Assembly: GCA_902543245.1 (NCBI GenBank)
Contig: CACBXQ010000004.1
Location: 23,828 to 87,827, forward strand
Source of the DNA: an uncultured Pelagibacteraceae bacterium
GTDB lineage: Bacteria; Pseudomonadota; Alphaproteobacteria; Pelagibacterales; Pelagibacteraceae
Length of the DNA: 64,000 nt
Direction of reading: 5' to 3'
Numbering within the stretch: the first letter of the stretch is position 1; every line of letters begins with the position of its first letter. A model generated the notes under the pieces. It was not told the DNA's origin. It ran no database searches and was given only the letters and a program-made list of their open reading frames with translations. Positions 31,511 through 41,213 of the stretch are shown here, piece after piece. The position numbers and the translations under genes were made by a program.

Positions 31511-32008
31511 TTAAAATTTTTTTATAAAATTAAAAAGGTAGCTATTTGCCCCAGGGTTCTTACTACCTAAACTTGCATTTGATAAATGGTTATAAGAAAA
31601 ACCAATTTTGCTTGAATCAGATAAATTAGCAGAAATTTGAATTTCGGTTTTAAATTCAATAACATGGCCAAGATCTTTACCATCTCCTTCGTCATAAAGA
31701 CCAGGTGTAAAACTCGGATTTAAATTAAGACTTCCTATTTTATAATCCGCTTGAATACCTGTATAAATATATTTTGCACTATCTGATGTTATAAATGCTC
31801 CTGTAACGGGAGAGATTTCTCCTAAGAAACTATCTCTTACGAGTGATGGATTTTGATGCTCTATTCCAAATAAGGTTGATTTTTTTCCATCATCACTGAA
31901 ATCAAAATTCCCAACATATAAATTAAATTGCTTTTCTTCGGCATTAACTAATGAAGTTATGATGCAAAAAAAATAAACAAATATAGATTTTCTTATTATG
32001 TCGTTCAT
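31511..32008 (-). CDS. Acyloxyacyl hydrolase / lipid A 3-O-deacylase, PagL-like outer-membrane protein
   Basis: 165 aa; signal peptide, beta-rich, terminal NHLSNASLGSKNPGANSYLFNF motif with C-terminal Phe. Confidence 0.8.
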   Translation of the reverse strand: MNDIIRKSIFVYFFCIITSLVNAEEKQFNLYVGNFDFSDDGKKSTLFGIEHQNPSLVRDSFLGEISPVTGAFITSDSAKYIYTGIQADYKIGSLNLNPSFTPGLYDEGDGKDLGHVIEFKTEIQISANLSDSSKIGFSYNHLSNASLGSKNPGANSYLFNFIKKF

Positions 32009-32051
32009 AATTATTCAAAAGATATACTTATTTTATTAATCAATAAAGTAT

Positions 32052-32417
32052 TTACTTAACTGCTTTGAAATTTCTAAAAATCAAGAAACCACCAACTAAA
32101 AAAAGCAATAAAGGCAAAACCCATAATAAAAAGGTGTTTTTGTTAAATTTTGGTTCAAAGATTATCCATTCTCCATATTTTTCCACCAAAAAATCATAAA
32201 TATCCTGTTCTGATTTTCCTTCCTGAATTTTATTACTAATTATAATTTTAATGCTTTCAGAAAATTCTGATTGGGAATCATAAACAGATTGACCTTGACA
32301 TGTAAGGCATCTTATATTTTTTGAAATTTTATTAACTAAATCTTGATTATTTATTTCTTGAGAATTAGCGATAAGAGTTAAACTCGAAAATAATAACAAA
32401 AAAATTATATATTTCAT
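32052..32417 (-). CDS. ccmH: Cytochrome c maturation protein CcmH
   Basis: 121 aa; RCLTCQGQSVYDSQSEF, C-terminal TM helix. Confidence 0.95.
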   Translation of the reverse strand: MKYIIFLLLFSSLTLIANSQEINNQDLVNKISKNIRCLTCQGQSVYDSQSEFSESIKIIISNKIQEGKSEQDIYDFLVEKYGEWIIFEPKFNKNTFLLWVLPLLLFLVGGFLIFRNFKAVK

Positions 32418-32932
32418 TTTGTATAAGTTATTATTTCTTTAATTGATATATTGTCAATTGGACCAATATATTTCTTTATAATTTTCTTATCTTTTATTAT
32501 GTATGTTTCAGGTAAACCATAAGCCCCAAATAATATAGCAATTGTTCCATCCTTATCTCTTAAGCTTAACGCGTATGGATTTCCTAATTCTTCTATAAAC
32601 TTTCTTGCGTTTGATAATTTGTCTTTATAATTTAAACCAATGATTTCTATGGAGTGAGTGTTTTTTAACTGCATCAAAAAATCATGCTCTTTTTGGCATG
32701 GTAAGCACCATGATGCCCAAATATTAAGTAAATAAACTTTATTTTCACTAAATATATTATCAGATTTTACTTGACCGTCTTCAAACAATTTTTCAGCAGT
32801 AAAACTTTCAATTTTTTTATTTGTAACAATATTTGGTTCATAAGTGTTTTCTTTATCTAAACCCAAATAAAATACTATGAAGAAAAAAAATATTACTGAA
32901 ATTATACCTAAAATAAAAAAATTTTTTTTCAT
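32414..32932 (-). CDS. ccmG: Thiol:disulfide interchange protein CcmG/DsbE
   Basis: 172 aa; NIWASWCLPCQKEHDFL thioredoxin motif, GLPETYIIKDK. Confidence 0.95.
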   Translation of the reverse strand: MKKNFFILGIISVIFFFFIVFYLGLDKENTYEPNIVTNKKIESFTAEKLFEDGQVKSDNIFSENKVYLLNIWASWCLPCQKEHDFLMQLKNTHSIEIIGLNYKDKLSNARKFIEELGNPYALSLRDKDGTIAILFGAYGLPETYIIKDKKIIKKYIGPIDNISIKEIITYTK

Positions 32933-32933
32933 A

Positions 32934-34811
32934 CTATATTTTTCTTTTTTCTAAAAAATTCACAAAACCTCCTAATGACAAAAGCACCGCTGAAATCCAT
33001 ATCCAAATCATAAAAGGTTTATTTTGATATTTAATATTATATATTTCTTCATCATTAATTAGATTAAAAACTAAAAATTTATCACTATAAATGTTTGTTT
33101 TAATGTCTGCCTCACTAGTTATTGTTTTAGGTTGATTATATATTCTTAATGAAGGTTCTAAATATACAATTTCATTATTATCTTGTATTTTAAATTTAGC
33201 ATTTAAGGATTTATAATTTTTCTCTTGGGTGACACTTATGCTCTGAAAATCGATTAAATTATCATTAAATTTAAATTTTTCCCCTACCTTTAAATTAGTT
33301 ATAACTTCTGTCGAAAAAGCTATATTTAAAATAATACTTAAAATAAGTAAGCTAAAAGCAAAATGTGATATTCTTTGGGAGTAATATTTATCTTTTTTTA
33401 CAAAAAAATCTCTAAATGAAGAAATAAATAAGAAAATTGATCCAACTAAAATTAATGTCAAAAACAGGTCTTTAGTAGTCATTAAATTAGCTAGCAATAT
33501 TGAAATTATTACTGATAAAATAAAATAAATAAGTAGTTTTAAATTATACTTTTTTAAATTCGTTTTCAAAAAAAACGTGTTTGGTCCAAGTGCCATTAAC
33601 ACTAAAAAAGGTAAAAAAAATGGAACTATCAATTTTATATAAAATGGTGGACCAACTGAAATTTTTTCATTTGAAATTACTTCTAAAAAAATTGGGTATG
33701 TTGTTCCAATAAATACTACTGCTAAAAAATACATCATAAACCAATTATTAATTAAAACGGAAGTTTCTTTGCTCAAAAAAGCTAAAGTGTTGTTAATTGA
33801 ATTTTGGTTTTTATATTTTAAAAATATTACTAGGCAAAATATTGTCAAAATAAATAGGAAACAAAGGATAAATAATCCTCTTTCAGGATCATTCGCAAAA
33901 GTATGTACCGAATTAAGTATTCCAGATCTTACTAAAAAAGTTCCCGATACACTTAATAAAAAGGTTGAGAAAGATAAAATTAAAATCCATGATGTAAATA
34001 AATTCTTTTTTTCAAGGATTAATAATGAATGGATTAGAGCTGTTAAACATATCCAAGGCATTAAAGATACATTTTCTACAGGGTCCCAAAACCAAAAACC
34101 TCCCCATCCTAATTCGTAATAAGCCCATATAGAACCTAAAAGTATTCCAATAGTTAAAAAGATCCAAGATATTAATGCCCACCTTTTAATATGAATTGCC
34201 CAGTTTTTATTTACATAGTTATTTACTAATGCTGATAGTGAAGATGAAAAAATTATTGAGCATCCAACATAACCTAAATACAAAATTGGTGGATGTATTG
34301 CTAACGCTGGATCTTGTAATATAGGGTTAAGGCCTAAGCCCTCATTAGGAATAGGAAAAAGATAGGTAAACGGGTTTGAAGTTAAAATTATAAATAATGT
34401 AAATCCTATAATTATAAAATGTTGAAAAACTAAAGTCTGAACTCTATATTTTTTTGGTTCCTTTTTAGAATAAATAAGAAAAAAATAGATAAATAAACTT
34501 AATACTAAAAGCCATAATAATAAACTTCCTTCATGGTTACCCCATGTTCCTGAGATTTTATAAAATAAAGGTTTTGTTGTGTGAGAATTATTAAATACTG
34601 TCTCATTGGAAAAATCTGAATTAATAAATGAAATAACTAAACTTAAAAAACTAATGACTACAAATAGTAAATGTAAAAAAGAAAAAATGAATGTTTTTGG
34701 ATTTAATTGAGACTGATGATTTTTTACTTCGATGTATGAATAATATAATATGACTAAAGAAAAAATAAGACTGAATAATAACGAATAAAAACCTATAAAA
34801 TTAAATATCAA
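32934..34811 (-). CDS. ccmF: Heme lyase CcmF
   Basis: 625 aa; [21 protein letters not shown] tryptophan-rich motif. Confidence 0.97.
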   Translation of the reverse strand: MIFNFIGFYSLLFSLIFSLVILYYSYIEVKNHQSQLNPKTFIFSFLHLLFVVISFLSLVISFINSDFSNETVFNNSHTTKPLFYKISGTWGNHEGSLLLWLLVLSLFIYFFLIYSKKEPKKYRVQTLVFQHFIIIGFTLFIILTSNPFTYLFPIPNEGLGLNPILQDPALAIHPPILYLGYVGCSIIFSSSLSALVNNYVNKNWAIHIKRWALISWIFLTIGILLGSIWAYYELGWGGFWFWDPVENVSLMPWICLTALIHSLLILEKKNLFTSWILILSFSTFLLSVSGTFLVRSGILNSVHTFANDPERGLFILCFLFILTIFCLVIFLKYKNQNSINNTLAFLSKETSVLINNWFMMYFLAVVFIGTTYPIFLEVISNEKISVGPPFYIKLIVPFFLPFLVLMALGPNTFFLKTNLKKYNLKLLIYFILSVIISILLANLMTTKDLFLTLILVGSIFLFISSFRDFFVKKDKYYSQRISHFAFSLLILSIILNIAFSTEVITNLKVGEKFKFNDNLIDFQSISVTQEKNYKSLNAKFKIQDNNEIVYLEPSLRIYNQPKTITSEADIKTNIYSDKFLVFNLINDEEIYNIKYQNKPFMIWIWISAVLLSLGGFVNFLEKRKI

Positions 34812-35230
34812 TTGGTTGCCTCCAATGCTTCTTTTACCTCAGGTGGCATATAATTCTCATCATGTTTTGCAAGTATTTTAGATGCTCTAAAAAAATTTTT
34901 TCCATCAAGGAAACCCTCTGCAACAACTCCTTTCTCCTCCTGAAATAAATTTGGAACAAGGCCATCATATCTAACTATAATCTCATTTTTAAAGTCAGTT
35001 ATAACAAAATTAATTATTTTATCGTTTATCTTAATTGAATTTTTTTTAACCATACCTCCAACTCTTATTTTCTCTTTTTTAATCTCATTTAATGCTTTAA
35101 CTTCTGTTGGAGATAAAAAGTAAACTACGTTTTCTTCTAAGGATTTTAAAACTAAAAATACAGTTAGAACGATTGCTGATAACAGCAAAAACAAAAATAA
35201 TACTCTTAGTTTAACTTTCTTACCATACAT
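34808..35230 (-). CDS. ccmE: Heme chaperone CcmE
   Basis: 140 aa; [25 protein letters not shown] (heme-binding HxxxY). Confidence 0.96.
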   Translation of the reverse strand: MYGKKVKLRVLFLFLLLSAIVLTVFLVLKSLEENVVYFLSPTEVKALNEIKKEKIRVGGMVKKNSIKINDKIINFVITDFKNEIIVRYDGLVPNLFQEEKGVVAEGFLDGKNFFRASKILAKHDENYMPPEVKEALEATN

Positions 35231-35242
35231 GAAAAAAACAAG

Positions 35243-35479
35243 TTAAATCTTAGACTTAACAGTTGTGCCTGATATTATTTCTCTGTTAGTGGCTTGACCT
35301 CTTGCAGCCTTAGATTGTTCTGGGTTCAAAGAACCATATTTTAATACAAATTTATTTTTTTCTTTTTCAAATTTAAACTTGGTCACAAAGTAAAGGAATA
35401 TAAAATTTATCATTGTGAAAGCAAAAGCTGACCAAACAAAAATTCCATATCCACTCATTAACAATTTATCGATTATCAT
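35243..35479 (-). CDS. ccmD: Heme exporter protein CcmD-like
   Basis: 78 aa; GYGIFVWSAFAFTMINF resembling the CcmD YVWxAY motif, located between ccmC and ccmE. Confidence 0.8.
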   Translation of the reverse strand: MIIDKLLMSGYGIFVWSAFAFTMINFIFLYFVTKFKFEKEKNKFVLKYGSLNPEQSKAARGQATNREIISGTTVKSKI

Positions 35480-36183
35480 AATCTTTCTAATCCTTTATTC
35501 TTAATTTTTATCAATTCTGTATTATATTTCATCAAAAAAATTAGTAATGAAAACAATACAAATGCCGCAGTCATCAAAAATAATGGCAAAATCATTGATG
35601 AATGAATTGTAGAGTCACTTAAAATTTTAACTGACGAAGGTTGGTGTAGAGTAGTCCACCATTCAACTGAAAATTTGATTATTGGTACATTAACTAATCC
35701 GATAATGGCAATTATTGAAGTAATTTTTGTAACTTGCAACTTATCCTCAAAAATCTTCCACGACAATATGTACATTCCATAAAACAAAGCCAGTATAAGC
35801 ATTGATGTAATTCTTGCATCCCACGCCCAGAAAGTTCCCCATGTAGGCTTTCCCCAAATTGCACCTGTGACTAATGCAATTATATTAAAAACTAATCCTG
35901 AGGGAGCTAAACTCTTTGCTATTAAAGAAAAATTTTTATTTTTAAAGATAAAATTTCCAATTGATAAAAATGCTATTGTTGAAAATATTCCTAATGAAAC
36001 CCAAGCAGATGGAACATGAACATACATTATCCGAACGCTATCACTCTGTAAATAATCTGGCGGAGACAATAATAAAGCCTCCACTAGTCCCACGCTCAAA
36101 AAAACTACAAATAGAAAAAATACATACTTTTGAAATCTATATGTAATTGAAAACATTTTATTTACTCCAAAAATTTTAAACAT
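35476..36183 (-). CDS. ccmC: Heme ABC transporter permease CcmC (start may be the ATG at about 36156)
   Basis: 235 aa; MYVHVPSAWVS, GKPTWGTFWAWDARITSML. Confidence 0.96.
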   Translation of the reverse strand: MFKIFGVNKMFSITYRFQKYVFFLFVVFLSVGLVEALLLSPPDYLQSDSVRIMYVHVPSAWVSLGIFSTIAFLSIGNFIFKNKNFSLIAKSLAPSGLVFNIIALVTGAIWGKPTWGTFWAWDARITSMLILALFYGMYILSWKIFEDKLQVTKITSIIAIIGLVNVPIIKFSVEWWTTLHQPSSVKILSDSTIHSSMILPLFLMTAAFVLFSLLIFLMKYNTELIKIKNKGLERL

Positions 36184-36230
36184 AAATCAAGAATGTTTTA
36201 GAGATGTTTTATTTTTTTTCAAGGATCTAC

Positions 36231-36287
36231 TTGATCAAGGATGTGGAGGGAGATAATAAAAAAGGGTTTTAATTCATCCTTGATCAA
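36231..36287. repeat. 13-bp perfect inverted repeat TTGATCAAGGATG / CATCCTTGATCAA in the largest intergenic gap
   Basis: 36231-36243 and 36275-36287 are exact reverse complements with a 31-nt spacer; each arm contains the palindrome TTGATCAA. Confidence 0.95.
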
Positions 36288-36356
36288 ATAATATCCATAA
36301 TGTCATGATCATTTGTCAATTATTTGAACTAAATGTGTTGAAAAAGTGATATTTGA

Positions 36357-36677
36357 TTAATTCGATTGTTTAAAATACCCTGAGCCTTTTTTCCCTGAAA
36401 ATATCTCATTGATCAAAGGATGTTTGATCGGTTCCTCAGAATCGTCAAAAAGTAAGTTTTGTTCAGAAACATAAGCCTCATAGGTTAAATCATCATTCTC
36501 AGCCAACAAATGATAGAATGGTTGATCTTTACGTGGTCTTACATTTTTTGGAATTGATTGGTACCACTCTTCAGAATTATTGAATTCGAAATCAACATCA
36601 TAAATAACTCCTCTAAAATCAAAGTGTTTGTGTTTAACAACGTCTCCAATGGAAAATTTAGCTTTTTTAAAACTCAT
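36357..36677 (-). CDS. hspQ: Heat shock protein HspQ / hemimethylated DNA-binding YccV-like
   Basis: 106 aa; FSIGDVVKHKHFDFRGVIYDVDFEF, QPFYHLLAEND, YVSEQNLL. Confidence 0.93.
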   Translation of the reverse strand: MSFKKAKFSIGDVVKHKHFDFRGVIYDVDFEFNNSEEWYQSIPKNVRPRKDQPFYHLLAENDDLTYEAYVSEQNLLFDDSEEPIKHPLINEIFSGKKGSGYFKQSN

Positions 36678-36756
36678 AAACTATAAGCTATTTATTTTTT
36701 TTAAATAAATCAATAAAAAAAATATGAATGTTTTTTTAATCTGTTAATATCTTAAT

Positions 36757-37308
36757 GTGAATAAATCTTTACTAAAGTTTATTACAGACTTTGGACCTCT
36801 TTTAATATTCTTTTTCTTTTATTATGATTCTAATAAAGACTTAAAAGTCGCAATTCCTCCTTTTATAATTGCGACAATTATATCATTAGTAGTGGTTTGG
36901 TTTTTAGAAAAAAAAATTCCTATGGTGCCACTATTGGGTGGAGTTTTAATTACATTTTTTGGAGGTTTAACTATTTATTTTGATAACCCGGTATTTATTT
37001 ATATCAAACCTACAATAATAAATTTACTATTTGGTTTGGCTCTTTTATTTGGCAAATACTTTACTGATGAACCTATATTAAAAAAAATGCTAGGTAAATC
37101 AATTGCTTTAACGAATGAAGGTTGGGAAATTTTAAACAAAAGATGGATGTTATTTTTCTTTGCTCTTGCAATTTTAAATGAATTAGTTTGGAGAACGCAG
37201 TCTGAAGAGTTCTGGGTAAATTTTAAAGTTTGGGGGCTATTACCGATAACTTTTATTTTTACAGCATTTCAAGTATCAATAATAACAAAACATAAAATAG
37301 ATGAATAG
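36757..37308 (+). CDS. yciB: Inner membrane septation protein A / intracellular septation protein (YciB/IspZ)
   Basis: 183 aa; LKFITDFGPLLIFFFFYY, GWEILNKRWMLFFFALAILNELVWR. Confidence 0.95.
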   Translation: MNKSLLKFITDFGPLLIFFFFYYDSNKDLKVAIPPFIIATIISLVVVWFLEKKIPMVPLLGGVLITFFGGLTIYFDNPVFIYIKPTIINLLFGLALLFGKYFTDEPILKKMLGKSIALTNEGWEILNKRWMLFFFALAILNELVWRTQSEEFWVNFKVWGLLPITFIFTAFQVSIITKHKIDE

Positions 37309-37639
37309 AAATTTAAAGCTCATTGTAGATAATTCAAATTCTAAAGAAAAAGAGAAATATTTTTTTGAAAAAAAAGAACTTAAAATTATCTTAGATCTAT
37401 ATGCAAAAATGGTATCTGAAGGATCATGGAAAGATTATGGTCTTACCATATCAAGTAAGCAAGTAAGTTTTAGTGTTTTTAAAAATGCAGCTGAAAATGC
37501 AATGTATAAAATTTGTAAAAACTTTAAACCATCGAATAAAAACCTAAGATATTTAATTACTGATACTAATGGGAAAATATTAAAGAATTCTTTTGATCTA
37601 AAAGTTCTTTTAAAAAATACTAATTGGAAAAAATTCTAA
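37301..37639 (+). CDS. DUF2794-family conserved protein
   Basis: 112 aa; FEKKELKIILDLYAKMVSEGSWKDYGLTI typical of the alphaproteobacterial family. Confidence 0.8.
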   Translation: MNRNLKLIVDNSNSKEKEKYFFEKKELKIILDLYAKMVSEGSWKDYGLTISSKQVSFSVFKNAAENAMYKICKNFKPSNKNLRYLITDTNGKILKNSFDLKVLLKNTNWKKF

Positions 37640-37649
37640 ATTGATAGAA

Positions 37650-38408
37650 TTATCGTCTTTGACCGAAAAGTCTAAGCAACATTATAAATAAATTAATGAA
37701 ATCTAAGTAAAGAGTTAGGGCACCCATTACAGCTTTCTTACCTATTAATTCACCACTATCTGATGCCGAGTACATGTTTTTAATTTTTTGAGTGTCATAA
37801 GCTGTTAAACCAACAAAAATAAGTACACCAATAATTGATATTGCAAAATACATCATAGATGATTTTAAAAATATGTTAACAATTGAGGCAATTATAATTC
37901 CAATAAGGCCCATCATCAAAAATGATCCCATCTTTGTTAGATCTCTTTTAGTTGTGTAACCATATATACTCATGGCACCAAAAGTCATTGAAGTTATGAA
38001 GAAAACTCTTGTCACACTTAAACCAGTGTAAATTAATAAAATAGATGAAAGAGAAAGTCCCATCAAAGCAGCAAAAACCCAGAAAGTAGTTTGCGCTTTT
38101 CCAGCACTCATTTTATTAATTCCAAAACTCATATAAAAAACAATTCCTAAAGGAGCTAACATTACAATCCATTTAAGACCTGACAAATAAATCGCATTTC
38201 CAAATTCTGTTAATCCAACTATTGCTCCACTAGCATCCGTTACAACTGCAAACTTAAATGATAAAAGGGCTATAATTCCTGTTAGCAGTATTCCAGTAGC
38301 CATGTAGTTATAAACTTTTAGCATGTAGGCTCTTAGACCTTCATCCATTACGGCTGTTTGTTGTCCAGCTTTTGCTCTGTTTAGAATATTTTCCTTATTA
38401 AATTCCAT
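37650..38408 (-). CDS. Bax inhibitor-1/YccA family membrane protein
   Basis: 252 aa; polytopic, GLTAYDTQKIKNMY motif. Confidence 0.94.
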   Translation of the reverse strand: MEFNKENILNRAKAGQQTAVMDEGLRAYMLKVYNYMATGILLTGIIALLSFKFAVVTDASGAIVGLTEFGNAIYLSGLKWIVMLAPLGIVFYMSFGINKMSAGKAQTTFWVFAALMGLSLSSILLIYTGLSVTRVFFITSMTFGAMSIYGYTTKRDLTKMGSFLMMGLIGIIIASIVNIFLKSSMMYFAISIIGVLIFVGLTAYDTQKIKNMYSASDSGELIGKKAVMGALTLYLDFINLFIMLLRLFGQRR

Positions 38409-38478
38409 GATTGTAATATATAAACTTTTCGTATTTATTCAAGATGTCAAAAATGGTCAAAAAAATTATTAATCTTCT

Positions 38479-39516
38479 ATGAATTTTAAGAAATTAGGCA
38501 ATACTGACTTAGATGTGAGCACAATTTGTTTAGGTACTATGACTTGGGGAGAGCAAAATACCCAAGATGAAGGTTTTAAACAAATGGACTATGCTTTAGA
38601 ACAAGGTGTTAATTTTTGGGATACTGCTGAACTTTATGCAATCCCTGCTAAAAAGAAAACATACGGTAGAACTGAAGAAATTATTGGTAACTGGTTTAAG
38701 TCAAGAAATAAAAGAGATGAAGTTATTTTAGCCACAAAGATTTCTGGACCTGGTTTAAGTTGGATTAGAGGAGGAGGAAATCAATTTGATAAAAAGAATT
38801 TAAACGAAGCAGTTAATAAAAGCTTAGAAAGATTAAAAACAGACTATATTGATTTGTATCAGTTGCATTGGCCTGAAAGAAAAAGTAATTACTTTGGAAG
38901 GTTAGGATATGACCACAAAAATGAAGATGAGTGGAATGATTTTAATGAAATCCTTGAAAACTTAAATGAAATAGTGAAATCTGGTAAAATAAGATATGTA
39001 GGACTTTCAAACGAAACTTCATGGGGTTTGTCAAAATTTTTGGAAATTTCTAAAAATAAAAATTTACCTAGAATGATGTCAGTTCAAAACCCTTACAGTC
39101 TATTAAACAGAACATACGAAATTGGCTTAGCTGAAATCTCAGTGAGAGAAAGAAGTGGACTACTTGCATACTCTCCTCTTGCAGGTGGATTTCTGTCAGG
39201 AAAATATAGACAAAATAAAATGCCCGAAAAATCAAGACAGAAACTTTTTGGGGATTACTTTACGAGATACACAAAAGCTCATGTTCCAGAAATTGTGGAA
39301 AAATATTTTAAAATATCATCAAAATACAACCTCAATTTTGCTCAAATGAGCTTAAAATTTTGTGAAATTCAAAAATTTATTACTTCAGTTATTATTGGCG
39401 CAACAACAATGGAGCAGTTGAAAACCAACGTAGAAAGTGTAAATGTAAAACTTAATACTGAGATAATAAATGAAATTAATAAAATCCATGCCCAGCACTC
39501 AAATCCTTGCCCTTAA
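38479..39516 (+). CDS. Aldo/keto reductase (Tas-like)
   Basis: 345 aa; GTMTWGEQNTQDEGFKQMDYALEQGVNFWDTAELYA. Confidence 0.94.
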   Translation: MNFKKLGNTDLDVSTICLGTMTWGEQNTQDEGFKQMDYALEQGVNFWDTAELYAIPAKKKTYGRTEEIIGNWFKSRNKRDEVILATKISGPGLSWIRGGGNQFDKKNLNEAVNKSLERLKTDYIDLYQLHWPERKSNYFGRLGYDHKNEDEWNDFNEILENLNEIVKSGKIRYVGLSNETSWGLSKFLEISKNKNLPRMMSVQNPYSLLNRTYEIGLAEISVRERSGLLAYSPLAGGFLSGKYRQNKMPEKSRQKLFGDYFTRYTKAHVPEIVEKYFKISSKYNLNFAQMSLKFCEIQKFITSVIIGATTMEQLKTNVESVNVKLNTEIINEINKIHAQHSNPCP

Positions 39517-40009
39517 AAAAATTTTTATAATCTTAGGTATACTAATAATACAAAGCAACCTAAGTGCTGAAGAAGTAAAAGAAGTTGGAAAATTTAAAGA
39601 CTGGACTACTTTAATTTCTAACACTGATGGACAAAAAATTTGTTTTGCACAATCTAAACCAGTATTACAATCTCCAAAAAGCAGTGAGAGAGAAGCAAGA
39701 CTTTTTGTAACTTTTAGACCTCAGGATAAAGTTTCAGATGAAATAAGTATAACGGCAGGTTACGAGTTTAATTCAAGTAATACAATCTCTGCAAAGACAG
39801 GGAAAAAAAAATATAAATTTGATATTCAACAAAATAGTTTTGCCTGGATAGCAGACGGAAAAATTGAAAAGAAAATGATTAAATCGATGAAAAAAGGATC
39901 TAGAATAATGGTAACAGGATATAACAAACAAAACTCACAAACAATTGATCATTACTCTTTAATGGGATTTACAAAAGCTTATAACGCAGCTAAAAAAAAT
40001 TGTACTTAA
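39488..40009 (+). CDS. Invasion-associated locus B (IalB)-like exported protein
   Basis: Signal peptide LKKIFIILGILIIQSNLSAEE; FKDWTTL...CFAQSKP, MTV-like C-terminus MGFTKAYNAAKKNC. Start chosen at ATG 39488 rather than 39470. Confidence 0.82.
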   Translation: MPSTQILALKKIFIILGILIIQSNLSAEEVKEVGKFKDWTTLISNTDGQKICFAQSKPVLQSPKSSEREARLFVTFRPQDKVSDEISITAGYEFNSSNTISAKTGKKKYKFDIQQNSFAWIADGKIEKKMIKSMKKGSRIMVTGYNKQNSQTIDHYSLMGFTKAYNAAKKNCT

Positions 40010-40012
40010 ATA

Positions 40013-41197
40013 ATGAGAGCTAAAAAGAAAATAGTCCTCGCTTATTCAGGGGGGCTAGACACCTCAATAATACTTAAATGGCTTCAGGAAAATTATGATG
40101 CTGAAGTAATTTGTTACACAGCCGATGTCGGTCAAGAATTAGATAAGAAAAAAATTAAGAGTAACGCGAAAAAATTAGGTGTAAAAAATATTATAATTAA
40201 AGATTTAAAAAATACTTTTGTTAAAGATTATGTTTACCCAATGATCAGAGGTCATGCAGTTTATGAAGGTGTTTATTTACTTGGAACGTCTATTGCAAGA
40301 CCACTTATTGCAAAAGATCAAATCAGAGTAGCTAAAAAATTTAAAGCCTTTGCAGTTTCTCATGGATCTACAGGTAAAGGTAATGACCAAGTAAGATTTG
40401 AACTTGGTTATCATTACTTTGGACCAAAAATAAAAATAATTGCTCCATGGAGAATTTGGAAACTTAAATCAAGAACCGATTTAATTAATTATGCAAAGAA
40501 AAATAAAATTTCAATTCCTCAGGATAAAAAAGGTGCTCCACCATTTTCAGTCGATGATAATCTGTTTCATACTTCAACGGAAGGGAAAGTGTTAGAGAAT
40601 CCAAAAAATTCTGCTCCAGAATTTATATTTCAAAGAACTACTTCTCCAGAAAAAGCACCAAACAAATCTTCTTTTGTTACAATAAATTTTAAAAGAGGCG
40701 ATCCAGTAGGTATAAATGGAAAAAAACTATTGCCTTATAAACTCTTAGATAAATTAAATAATCTTGCGGGTAAAAATGGAATAGGAAGAGTAGATTTAGT
40801 TGAAAATAGATTTATTGGAATTAAATCGAGAGGAGTTTATGAAACACCTGGTGGAACAATATTAATGACAGCACATAGAGCAATGGAGTCTGTAACACTT
40901 GATAAAGAAACAATGCATAAGAAAGATGAAGTGATGCCAAGATACGCAGAACTTATTTACAATGGTTATTGGTATTCAAAGGAAAGAATTAAGTTACAAA
41001 AAATAGTGGATCAAAACAGAAATAAAGTTAATGGATCTGTTAAATTAAAATTATACAAAGGTAATATTACCATCGAGTCACGAACAACTAAAAGTAATGC
41101 CTACTCAATGAAGAAAGTCTCATTTGAAGAAAATAAGAGTTTTAATAAATCTAATGTTGAACGTTTTATTAATTTCCACAAAAAAAAACTAAGATAA
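40013..41197 (+). CDS. argG: Argininosuccinate synthase
   Basis: 394 aa; LAYSGGLDTSIILKWL, GSTGKGNDQVRFEL. Confidence 0.98.
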   Translation: MRAKKKIVLAYSGGLDTSIILKWLQENYDAEVICYTADVGQELDKKKIKSNAKKLGVKNIIIKDLKNTFVKDYVYPMIRGHAVYEGVYLLGTSIARPLIAKDQIRVAKKFKAFAVSHGSTGKGNDQVRFELGYHYFGPKIKIIAPWRIWKLKSRTDLINYAKKNKISIPQDKKGAPPFSVDDNLFHTSTEGKVLENPKNSAPEFIFQRTTSPEKAPNKSSFVTINFKRGDPVGINGKKLLPYKLLDKLNNLAGKNGIGRVDLVENRFIGIKSRGVYETPGGTILMTAHRAMESVTLDKETMHKKDEVMPRYAELIYNGYWYSKERIKLQKIVDQNRNKVNGSVKLKLYKGNITIESRTTKSNAYSMKKVSFEENKSFNKSNVERFINFHKKKLR

Positions 41198-41213
41198 ATT
41201 AAGGTATTAATTT

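Noticed and set aside
36678-36756. AT-rich hspQ/yciB divergent gap as a DNA-unwinding element of an origin
   Set aside because: Whole genome is AT-rich, and no clear DnaA-box cluster is visible; kept only as part of the cautious comment on the 36.2-kb repeat.
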